Below are positions 46,752 through 57,189 of a stretch of DNA of 64,000 nucleotides, piece after piece. This DNA is from Castanea sativa (taxonomy: Eukaryota > Streptophyta > Magnoliopsida > Fagales > Fagaceae). The stretch covers positions 18,167,614 to 18,231,613 of the forward strand of contig NC_134015.1 of NCBI RefSeq assembly GCF_040712315.1. Reading direction: 5' to 3'. The notes below the pieces were generated by a model. The model was given only the letters and a program-made list of their open reading frames with translations, was not told where the DNA came from and searched no databases. How positions within the stretch are numbered: position 1 is the first letter of the stretch; each line of letters starts with the position of its first letter. Position numbers and translations under genes: made by a program.

Positions 46752-47300
46752 TAGGGATGTGCAGAAAACCCACCAACCCGCCAAACCCAACCCGACCTGA
46801 CCCAACCAAACCCACTGGGTTGGGTCAGTTTTTAGGCCTTGGTGGGTTGGGTTCGGTTATAATTTTTTTTTTTTGTAGCGGGTCGGGTTGGGTTTGGGTT
46901 ATATAATTACAAACCCGCCAAACCCGACCCAACCCACCCATATTTTAATATATATTTAAAATATATTATATATTTAATAAATATTTTTTTTAAAGTTAAA
47001 ACCCAGCTGTAAAGCACTTCATCAATTCTTACAAACATATATAATATAAAATCCTATTACTTTCTTTAATATATATTTAAATATATTGTATAATTAATAA
47101 AAAAAATATATGGGTTCAATTTAATAATAATAAAAAAAAAATGTCCAACCCATGGGTTCAACCAGACCCAACCCGACCCATGTGGGTTGGGTTGGGTTGG
47201 GTTGGACATATGTGATGGGTCGGGTTGGGTCGAATTTTTTTAACCCTCCATGGTGGGTTGGGTCAAAAAATTCCCTCAACCCGACCCATGCACACCCCTA
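46752..47300. mobile_element. hAT-type MITE (549 bp) in the copia 3' end
   Basis: Exact 8-bp duplication gcaactgg at 46744-46751 and 47301-47308. Ends tagggatgtgcag and the inverse taggggtgtgcatg. The interior is built of gggttgggt/acccaaccc words on both arms, able to form a long hairpin, with an AT-rich core. No coding capacity. It lies between the end of pol and the polypurine tract. Confidence 0.87.
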
Positions 47301-47308
47301 GCAACTGG

Positions 47309-50300
47309 TGTGTGTATGTTTATCATTCCCATCTTGCCAACAAGATTAGTAAACTGATTGTAACCCAATGCCTTGGTAAGCATGTCTGCTAATTGACAGT
47401 GAGTCCTCACATGGTTTAGCTTGATAACCCTCTCCAAAACCTTGTCCTTGACTACATGACAATCTAACTCAATGTGCTTTGTTCTCTCGTAGAAAACAAG
47501 ATTGGAACCAATATGCAATGCTGCTTGATTGTCACAAAACAACAATGCCTCTTTATCATGTTTAACTCCAATGTCTTTGAGGAAGTATAAAATCCATACA
47601 ATTTCACATGTAGCAACTACCATGGCCCTATACTCAGCCTCTATTGAAAATCTTGAAATCATGGACTGCTTCTTAGACTTCCAAGACACCAAGGAATCTC
47701 TAATGAAGATGTTATACCCTGTCACAGACTTCCTTGTGTTAGAACATGAAGCCCAATTAGCATCTACAAACCCTTTCGAAAGTAAATTTGTCTTGGAAGA
47801 GAACATAAGACCCTTTCCTGGTTCATTCTTCAAATATTGTAAGATTCTATAGGTTGCATCTAGATTTGGCTTTCTTGGTTTAGACATGTATTGGCTGAGC
47901 TTATGGACAACAAAAGTGATGTCTGGCCTTGCAATTGTCAACTACAATAACCTGCCTATCAATCTTCTGTAGCTGCTAGGATCTTTAGGCTCTTCCCCTT
48001 CCAATTTACTTAACTTGAGACTTTGTTCCATAGGTGTCTTAGCTTATTTACATCCTAGCATACCAGCACCTTTAAGTAATTCAAGAGTTTACTTTCTTTG
48101 AGAAAGGGCAATACTTTTGTCTGATCTAGCAACCTCCAGCCCAAGAAAGTACTTCAAGTCACCTAAGTCTTTGAGCTTGAAGTTGTCATCTAGCATAAGC
48201 TTGAATCTGTCTATCTCAGCCTTATCATTACAAGCTATTAAGACATCATCCACATATATCAAAAGAACCATAAAAACATCACCTTGTCTTTTAGTAAACA
48301 AAGAGTAATCAGCTTTGGACTCAATGAAGCCAAGCTGAATCAAAGTTCCAGAAAACTTGGCAAACCATAGCCTAGAAGCCTGTTTAAGTCCATATAGAGA
48401 CTTATTTAGCCTATAAACCACCTCCCCCTGGCTATGAAACTCTTGTGGAAGAGCCATATAAACCTCTTCATCCAAATCACCATGAAGAAATGCGTTATTC
48501 ACATCCAATTGACTAAAAAACCAGCCCTGAATTGCCGCCACAACAAGGAGCACTTTGACAGAAACCATTTTGGCCATAGGGGAAAAAGTCTCAAAGTAGT
48601 CCACACCCTCTTTCCGTGTAAAGCCTTTAGCAACTAGCCTAGCCTTGTACCTCTCAACTGAACCATCAGCCTTATACTTAATTTTATACACCCACTTACA
48701 CCCTATAGGCTTCTTACTAGCAGGCAAGGGGGTTAAGGTCCATGTGTGATTTTGCTCAAGGGTAGCTATCTCAGTAGCCATGGCCTGTTGCCACTTGGGA
48801 TCAAAACTAGCTTGGTAGTAATAAGTAGGCTTAGCAAGGGAAGAAATGGAACAACAAAAGGATTTGTAAGAAGGAGAGAAGTGTTGACAAGAAAGATGGG
48901 AAGAGAGTGGATGAGAAGTACCTGATTGGGAAGGAAAGGCAGCAAGAACATAAGATACCTGGTTGCAGTGATAAACCTCTAAATAGGAAGGTCATTTGAT
49001 AGTTCTAGAAGACCTTCTAAGAGGGATTGGATCAACAATAGGATCAGGGGGTTCTGCAAGAACCTCATCAAGCAGGTCATCATCAAAAGAATGGTAAATA
49101 TGGATGAAGGAATCATGAGGCATAGCAGAAGTGGATTCAGACTGAATGATAGGATCAAAAATAGGATTAATATCAAGAACACAAGGCAAAGGTAAGGAAG
49201 TGGGATGTTGAACGGAACTACAAGAGCCTAAAACAAATGGGAAAACATTTACTTGAAAAATGACATCCCTAGAAACAAAAACAGTATGAGAGTCCAGGTC
49301 AAAGATCTTATATCCTTTAACATTAAAAGGAAATCCAAGACAAACACACTTCCTTGCCCTTGGAGAAAATTTAGTTCTGGTATGAGAGATAGTGGATGCA
49401 AAACACAAGCAACCAAAAACCTTGAGAAGAAAATAATTTGGCAGCTTGTGAAATAGGAGTTCAAAAGGTGTTTTATCATGCAACAAAGGGGAAGGAAGCC
49501 TGTTAATGAGATAGACAGTGTGCAAAAAACAATCACCCCAAAATTTAATGGGAAGTTGGGATTGAATTTGCAAAGCTCTAGCAATGCAAAGAAGGTGCTG
49601 ATGTTTCCTCTCCACAATAGAATTTTGTTGTAGAGTGTAAACACAACTAAGTTGATGGATGATTCCATGAGAAATGAAAAAAATCAAACATGTCAAACTC
49701 CTTAGCATTATCAGTTCTAATTGGTTTGATTTTAAGGCCAAATTGTGTATGAACCATAGTATAGAAAGAAGAAAATAACTACCTAACTTCAGATTTTGAC
49801 TTCATAAAAAATAGCCATGTTGCTCTTGTAGCATCATCCACAACAGTTGAAAAATATTTGAAGCCATCTAAAGTAGGAGTAGAATAAGGTCTCCATACAT
49901 CCATATGGATCAAATCAAAAGCAGAAGAACTGATTTTATTATGAAAAAGAAAAGGTAATCTCTTAAGCTTTGCCATAGGACAGATTTTACAATGTTTATT
50001 ACATGAAGGTTTCAAAGAAGGAATTACATGAGACAAAGTATTGAGTTTAACATCAGATGGGTGGCCTAATCTAACATGCCAAATGGAAGAAGATTGAGAA
50101 GATACAGGAGTTGAAGTAGCTGCAGTGAAGTGATCAAAAACATCATTGATGTTGTAAGTAGCTAAGAAGGCAGTAAGTGAAGAGCTAGAAGATTGATGAA
50201 GGCTGTCTATAAACCATCAAGTGCCTTGCCTACCCCAATCGTTTTCTAGGAAGTAAGGTCTTGAATAAAATAGTATGCAGATAGAAAAACACAACAATAT

Positions 50301-51777
50301 GGCTGAGATTTTGTCAAAGAACTAATAGACAAAAGATTAAAGGAAAAAGATGGAACACAAATGACATTGTTAAGAATAAGAGAAGAAGAAAGAACAACAG
50401 TCCCACTGTGAGTCACTTGAGTTGATTCCCCATTAGGCAATTGAACCAAAGATTGTCTAATAGCTGTGATTGAGGTTAACAAATCAACAGAACATACAGA
50501 GTGATCAGTGGCACCAATGTTTAACACCCAAGAATTACCACTATAAGCCCTCCTATTGACCACTTGTGCAGCAAAAACACTATGGGAAAAGTCCATACCT
50601 GCCATTGCCACATTGGCAGAGGTGCAAGAAGAAGTTGCATTGGCCATTGGGCTATTTGTGGCATGAGGTGTTAGTGCAATAGAAGAGTTGGATGCACCAA
50701 ACAAAGCTAGAAGCTGTTGACACTACTCAGGAGTGAAGGCAGAAGACTAATGCATTGGAGAAGCAACTTCTGATCTTGAACTTGAAGAAACTTGGTGTGC
50801 CATAGCAAGTTTATTCTTGAACTTAAACCCTGGAGGAAACCCATGTAGCTTGTAGCACTTGTCCACAGTGTGACCAGTCTTACCACAGTGAGTACAGAAG
50901 GGTCTATCCTTACTCTTTCCACCAGAATTGACAAGATTGGAACCATGAGTGACATGATCAGTGGACATCTTAGCAGCTAAAACAGTAGAATCAACTTTAA
51001 CAACAGATGCATCTGGGATTGATCTCTGGGTCTCTTCTTGAATCAATAAAGAATAAACCTTGCTAAGAGATGGAATAGGATCCATGAGCAACACCTGAGT
51101 TCTAACTTGGGAAAAAGAGTCATTCACCCCCATTAAGAAATTCATAATAGATTCTCTAACTTGCAAATCAGTAAGCCTTTTGTTGATATTACACACACAC
51201 TTGCCATAGGTGCAAGAAGGAAATGGACTAAGGTTTTGTAATTGATCCTAAAAGACTTTCAACTAAGTAAAGAAATTTGTAATGTTCATCTCACCTTGAT
51301 GTAATTCTGCAATTCTGCAATTTCTTTTTGAAGATTGAATACCCTTGGTCCATTGGTTTAAGCAAAGCAATTCTTTAAGTCATTCCAGATTTCAAGAGCA
51401 GTATCTTCATAAATGATGCTTGCTTGAAGCTTCGGAGAGACTGAATTGGTTAACCAGTTTCCTACCATGTTGTCACACCTAATCCATGCTTGCACAAATG
51501 ATGGAGAAGAAATCAATGGTGATGAGAGAGTCAAAGTCCCATCAATGAATCCCAATTTGTTCTTGGTGAGCAAAGCCTTCCTCACAGCTCGAGCCTAAGC
51601 TGAGTAGTTTTCTCCACCAATTAAAGGTTATGTAACGAGCTCTAAACTTGGACTCTCAGCATGATGCAAGAACAGGGGATCATCTATTGGTGAATCTTGC
51701 GAAGAAAAAGATGGATTTTTTGGTACAGAACCATTTGCAGAACCAATTGTAGTCGTGGCTGTAGCAGCGGAAGCCAT
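47309..51777 (-). pseudogene. Copia gag-pol pseudogene
   Basis: Starts at 51777. Gag: 51585-51358 (LSSPSFVQAWIRCDNMVGNWL, IWNDLK) and zinc knuckle CTHCGKTGHTVDKC near 50900-50855. Protease: SWVLNIGATDHS near 50540, where the catalytic Asp (DSGA or DTGA) is Asn. Integrase: CNKHCKICPMAK (near 50000), DLIHMDVWRPY, VVDDATR, then a frame change before NSIVERKHQHLL (Glu) and FKPF-type cell region LKVFGCLCFAS. RT: 48781-48089, intact across [25 protein letters not shown] and catalytic YVDDVL. RNase H: 47941-47309 ([38 protein letters not shown]). Several stops and frame changes disable it. Confidence 0.88.
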
Positions 51778-51900
51778 TGTTGACAAAGGAAGAAAATTTT
51801 CTCAGAAACAGAGTGTTTTCTCAAGGAAATTGAATAAGGAATTGAAGGATTGAAGGAAAAGCAAAACCCTAGAACGATTTGGGAATTTGCTCTGATAATA

Positions 51901-52165
51901 TATTAGAAACAGAATGAAGAAATTCTGTATGTATGATTAATTAACTAAAGCAAGATTACATTCTCTTATATACAACACAGAGCAAGCCTAAGTAACTAAA
52001 TGCTACTAATAGACTGAAAACTAACTCTCACACGTGAGTATGAAGAACCAACTAACACTCTCACGTGCAATCACTTACAAAATAAAACAATCACTAAGCT
52101 ACAGGTTGTATCTACATTACAAACAATAGCTAATGTCGTTTATGCAGCTTTTATTTAATGGTTGT
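51901..52165 (-). repeat. 5' LTR of the copia element, inner part
   Basis: Begins tattagaaacagaatgaag and matches 46406-46670. The LTR is cut here by the hAT insertion; the remaining 60 bp lie at 56287-56346. Confidence 0.85.
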
Positions 52166-52739
52166 CAGTGGCGGCGCCACGTTATGGTCAGGGTGTTCCC
52201 AGGAACACCCTGACTTGAAATTTATATATATAAATTTTTTTTTTTTTTTTTTTACCCTTAAAAATAAAATAGGAACACCCTCAATTAAAATTAGGAACAC
52301 CCTCACATTAAAAAAAAATATATATTTGTTCTACTTCCAAGCCAAAAAAAAAAACCCAAAAAAAAATTCAACTAAAATCTGAAAAAAAAAAAAAAAAATT
52401 TGTAACAGAGAAAAAAAAAAAATGTAAGAGCAAACTGCAAACGGATCACAGCAAGCCCAACAGAGACAGATCACAGCAAAATGTAAGAGAAAAGAAAGCG
52501 AACAGATCACAGCAAGCCCAACATCAACAAGCCCACTGCCCACGGCAAGCCCCACAGAGACAGAGGAAGCAAACCCACGGTTTCTCAACCAAAAAAAAAA
52601 AAAAAAAAAATTACAGACCATCAGAAACCTCAAATCAGTTCAGAGTTCAGTACATCATCACTAAAGCTCTTCTCAAAAAAATTAAAAAAATTAGTAAAGC
52701 TAAACAAACCTAAAAAAGGAGAAACAGAGCAAGTGAGCA

Positions 52740-52966
52740 ATGGCGCTCCCCTTCGAAGCTAGATCGATCCACCGTCCACGGTTCCAGCCGCTCATCGGAC
52801 ATCGGAGATCGCAGATCGGTCCAGCTCCAGTCGCTCATCGGAGATCGGCCTCGTCGCATCGGAGAAGGAGATCGGTCCAAGGAGATCGGTCCAGCTCCGC
52901 AACATCCAGTCGCAGCGCTCATCGTCGCCGTCGCCATCGCCATCGCCGTCGCCGTCGCCATCCCAG
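52740..52966 (+). other. Possible upstream coding exon of the hAT transposase (Arg-rich)
   Basis: An ATG at 52740 opens 75 codons plus two bases up to a good donor (cccag/gtattt, 52966/52967). The best acceptor, ttttgctag at 53788, would join it exactly in frame to aattATG at 53793. The product is Arg/His/Ser-rich (RRRRHRHRRRRRHPR) because of a cgccgtcgccatcgc repeat. It may instead be an untranslated leader exon. Confidence 0.35.
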
Positions 52967-53266
52967 GTATTTCTCTCTCTTTTTCTCTCTGACTCTCTGT
53001 CTCTCTCTCGCCTCTCGGTCTCTCACTCTCTCTATACTCTCTCAAGTCTCAAATCTGAAATGAAATAGGAATAAATGCCTTATGCCTTTAATCTTTATTT
53101 ATGACTCTCTCTCTCTTTAGTCATTATTAATTTATGACTTTGTTTGTTTCAATTGTTTGTCATTTTGTCTGTCTGTTTATCACTTTGTCTCGTTGTGTAA
53201 CTGGACCTGGTGATCCGTGATTGGCTGCTGATTCCAGCAGCACTCGGTTTTGCCTTTTTTTTTTTT

Positions 53267-53313
53267 AGTTAAAGTGTTACTGAGTGCTTGAAGCACTCAG
53301 TAACACTTTAACT
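53267..53313. repeat. Perfect 23-bp inverted repeat with one-base centre
   Basis: The arm agttaaagtgttactgagtg, plus ctt, is followed by one g and then its exact complement. Located in the presumed intron upstream of the hAT transposase start. Confidence 0.9.
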
Positions 53314-53792
53314 TTATTTTTTTTTTTTACTTTTTAAATTTGACATTTTATTTTTGGCTTTATCCTATGATTGAATCTTATCCGTTGATTGATGTGTAAA
53401 TTGAAATGTGTTAGTGTTGGTGTTGCCGTATTGGACTATTGGTGTGTATTGATATTGAACTCAACTCAAAGACATTAATTGTCTTTTAGCGTTATTGTGA
53501 TTTATAAAATTGTGATTGTGAAATTTTCTGATTGGTAGCTAGATTTTGTGAAATTTTCTGATTGTCTTTTAGCGTTAATAATTTAATTAATCAATACATT
53601 ATAAAAGGCAAAAAAAATTAAATTATGTTAGACTAAACAACAATTAATAATCTTATAATTAATAAAACAATAATATAACAAATTATAATTTATAAAAGAC
53701 AAACAAATTAATGAAACAACTAAATAATAATTAATAATTTATTGATATTTCAAATAAACTTATAATTTATTTTTTATTCTTTTGCTAGAATT

Positions 53793-56156
53793 ATGGACAA
53801 ATACTTGATAAAAAAACCGCGTACCCAAGATTCATCTCCTGTGCAAGATTCATCTCCTGTGCAAGATTCATCTCCATCTTCTAAGCGAAGTCGTGTTGAC
53901 TTTAACTTAGAAAATCTTCCTTCAGATCCTGGGCTACGACAAAAGATATCATCTTATCATCCTAATAATCATGATGAAATAAGAAGATATTATTTAGGAA
54001 ATGGCCCTTGTCGACCTCCTCATGATTACCCGGTATCATATTTTTCTGGAAAGCCCCGTCGATTTAGAGTCGAATGGTATGAAAATAGAAATTGGTTGGA
54101 ATATAGTATAGCCAAAGATGCAGCATTTTGTTTTTATTGCTACCTATTTGGGAAAGATGTTGGTAAGCAAGGAGGAGGTGACACTTTTGTAACGAAGGGA
54201 TGCGGACTTTGGAATCGGGTTGGGAAGTTAGATTCCCATGTTGGAGGAGTTAATAGTGCTCATAACCAAGCTGTCAAGAAGAGTGAAGATTTACGAAGGA
54301 AAAGCAACACATTCAAAGTGTCTTGGTTAAGCAATCAAATCAAGATAAAGCTAATTATCGGATTCAATTAAACGCAATAGTTGATTGCGTAAGATTCCTT
54401 TTATTCCGAGGATTAGCTTTTCGTGGTCATGATGAATCTCAAGGTTCAAGTGATAAAGGAAATTTCCTTGAGCTTCTACAATTTTTGGGGGATCACAATG
54501 AATCTATCAATGAAGTGATGCAAAATACTTGGAAAAATTGCAAGCTTACCCATCATGATATTCAAAAAGACATGGTGAATGCAATTGCACGTGAAACATC
54601 TAAAGCCATCATCGAGGATCTTGGCAATGGGTTCTTTTCAATATTAGTTGATGAGTCACGTGATATCTCAGTGAAAGAACAAATGGCACTCGTTCTTCGT
54701 TATGTGAACAAACAAGGAATTATTATAGAGCGGTTCCTTGGTATTGTACATGTAGCAAGTACCACCGCTTTGTCACTCAAATGTGCTATTGAAGGTTTAC
54801 TTTGTGAACATAATTTGAGTTTATCGAGACTACGTGGGCAAGGTTATGACGGAGCTAGTAATATGCAAGGTGATATCAATGGTCTCAAAACTTTAATTTT
54901 GAAAGAGAATAAGTCATCATTTTATGTCCATTGTTTTGCTCATCAACTTCAATTGACACTTGTTGCCGTTGCTAAAAATCACATTAACATTGCTGATTTT
55001 TTTTTATGTGGTTAGTAATTTAGTAACTGTTGTTGGAGGCTCTTGTAAGAGACGAGATGCTCTTCGAGATGCTCAATTTGCCAAAATTAAAGAAGATTTA
55101 GAGAATGGTGTACGAAGAAGTGGACAAGGTTTGAATCAAGAGACAAATCTTAAACGTCCTGGTGATACACGTTGGGGATCATATTATGGGACTATTCTCA
55201 ACTTGATTTTGATGTTCTCTGCTGTGGCTGATGTACTTGAGATTATTGAAGAAGATGGGCTCTCCGACCAAAAAGTTGAAGCTCGATCTATTATGAGGTC
55301 AATTCTATCTTTTGAATTTGTTTTTGCTCTACACTTGATGAAAAACATTTTAGGGATTACAAATGAGTTGTCAATAGCATTGCAAAAAAAAAATCAAGAT
55401 ATAGTAAATGCTATGGATCTTGTTAAAGTGTCTAAGCAACGATTGCAAGTGATGAGAGATGATGAATGGACATCTTTATTGACTGAAGTGTCTTCATTTT
55501 GTGCCACACATGAAATTCCTATCTTGAACATGGATGAAATATTTGTAGTTAGTGGGAGGCCGCGACGCAACACCCAACAAAATACAAATTTACATCATTA
55601 TCGTGTTGAGCTATTCTACACAATCATAGATATGCAACTTCAAGAGCTAAACAATCGCTTTTCAGAGGTGAATACCGATTTGCTAATTTGTATGGCTTGC
55701 TTGAATCCAAGTAATTCATTTGTGGCTTTTGATAAGGAAAAGTTAATACATCTAGCAAAGTTCTATCCATATGATTTTCCTGGGACAGATATCTTGGCAC
55801 TTGACTCTCAGCTTCAGAATTTCATTTTTGATATGCGCAACAATGACTTGTTTTTAGAGCTTCAAGGAGTTAGTGAACTTGCTGAAAAGTTAGTGAGCAC
55901 GAGGAAGCATGAGACTTATCCATTAGTCTATTTGCTTGTGAAGTTAGCTTTGACCCTTCCTGTTGCTACTGCAACAGTAGAAAGAAGTTTTTCAGCAATG
56001 AAATATATAAAGAATGAACTGCGCAATCGAATGGGAGATCAGTGGATGAATGATTGCTTGGTTGTATATATTGAAAAAGATATAGCTTGTAGCATTGATA
56101 ACGAGACTATCATGCAACGATTTCAAAATATGAAAAATCGTAGAAGGCAATTGTAA
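53793..56156 (+). pseudogene. hAT transposase (zf-TTF, DUF4371, hAT dimerisation), two frame breaks
   Basis: ATG at 53793. Residues about 1-175: TTF-type zinc-finger region (FRVEWYENRNWLEYS, AFCFYCYLFGKD). The frame slips by one base near 54312-54322, just before SNQDKANYRIQLNA. The DUF4371/RNase H-like core follows (FFSILVDESRDISVKEQM, GYDGASNMQGD, YVHCFAHQLQLTL). A second slip in the T run at about 54996-55004 restores the first frame. The rest is open: RPGDTRWGSYYGTI and the C-terminal dimerisation domain (YPLVYLLVKLALTLPVATATVERSFSAMK), TAA at 56154-56156. The enzyme would bind element ends in the nucleus and cut and paste them. About 780 codons in all, close to the family size. Confidence 0.88.
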
Positions 56157-56346
56157 ATTTTATGTATTTACATGTTTTTTGATTGTTGTTGTCAATATAT
56201 AAAATTTTCTTTTTATTAGATCGTGTAATTTATACTTATTAAGGAACACCCTGGGAAAAATTCCTGGAGCCGCCACTGATGGTTGTTGATTCTGAAAAAG
56301 TTCCACCTTCTGCTCTTGCTTCTTCCCTGTGTTTAACACTCTGATA

Positions 56347-56760
56347 CTACTACCAAAAGATTAAGATTAATACACAAAGATAACCAGTTCCTTAGAGCCC
56401 AAAGTTTGGAGGACACCCTAATCTTTTGGTAAAACCTTTAATCCACATGCCATTATGATCTCGAATAAGTCCATCTAGTAGCCTTTCCTGGATTGCCCAA
56501 CGATGAGTCATCTGTTTTGAGGTTGTAACATTCTAGCAGAGGCTGGCTTGTTCCACATAACATTAATCACATGCATTCTCTTGCCATGCCAAATTGACCA
56601 GCACAAAACATATGCTCACTGGCAGCATGTATAACAACTTTGCCCAGATCATGGTTTGGAGAAGTGTTTTAATTTTAAACACTATTTTACTCCAGTGAAA
56701 TTGTCATAGGTTCCAAATAGCAAAAAAGAGGATATTCCAAGGGAACGAAGGACTCGTAGC
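56347..56760 (-). pseudogene. LINE ORF2 RNase H, 5' part
   Basis: The minus strand reads SFPWNILFFAIWNL, then IRDHNGMWIKGFTKRLG (plant L1 RNase H start) and, after a frame change, SSKLWALRNWLSLCINLNLL. The frame runs into the copia insertion at 56346 and continues on the other side at 46405. Confidence 0.78.
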
Positions 56761-57189
56761 AAAAAAAAAAAAAAAAAAATATTATTACTTAAAATTTATT
56801 GTGAAAATATTATAAACACAATATTTTTAGTACTTAGTTTATTTGTTCTTGACTAAGAATTGAGAGGGAAAATAGTTGTTTCTCTTCTTCTCTTTCTCAT
56901 TATTTTTATGAAAAGCAATCTTATTAATTCTTTGAAAATATTCATCTGATACAATAGTACGTTGCAATAAAGAAAGCTTTTTATCTTATTAGTTAAAGTA
57001 AAAGGGACCACTTAGATTCTTTCACAAATATAAAATTATAAAAGGGCAATATTGTCCAAAATAACTTGCCTCATTTACGGGTTTGTGGATCTCAACCTTA
57101 ATCAAGATTCTTTCTCTTTAAAAAGGTTTTACAGACTTGAATTCTTTTAACTATTTCCCAATGAAATATTACCTTATTTTTTTTCTTTA
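56761..57189. other. AT-rich segment replacing the LINE zf-RVT region
   Basis: Bounded by tagca-like words on both sides (gtagca at about 56756 and tagcac at 57188), starting with an A run and ending with a T run, so it may be a small insertion. About 0.9 kb of LINE expected here is missing. No coding sequence seen. Confidence 0.45.

Larger units (their letters stand above)
52166..56278 (+). mobile_element. Autonomous-type hAT element (4,113 bp) inside the copia LTR
   Basis: Perfect 8-bp duplication atggttgt at 52158-52165 and 56279-56286. Termini CAGTGGCGGCGCCAC and GGAGCCGCCACTG are inverted repeats. Subterminal motif ggaacaccctg appears as a hairpin at 52190-52213, again near 52271 and 52292, and at 56243 by the right end: likely transposase-binding repeats. 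It encodes a transposase at 53793-56156. Confidence 0.92.
46406..56346 (-). mobile_element. Ty1/copia LTR retrotransposon, minus strand, inserted in the LINE
   Basis: LTRs at 46406-46730 (3') and 51901-56346 (5', 325 bp once its hAT insert and TSD copy are removed). The flanks ttact (46401-46405) and ctact (56347-56351) match at 4 of 5 bases. A primer site, the inverse of gctctgata, lies beside the 5' LTR at about 51889-51898. The polypurine tract is the inverse of ctccccctcaagagc, 46731-46745. I counted about 27 differences in 325 bp between the LTRs. The element carries two later insertions. Confidence 0.88.

Noticed and set aside
52710..53045. Minus-strand ORF with Ala/Met repeats
   Set aside because: Complement of the cgccgtcgccatcgc repeat in the hAT leader.
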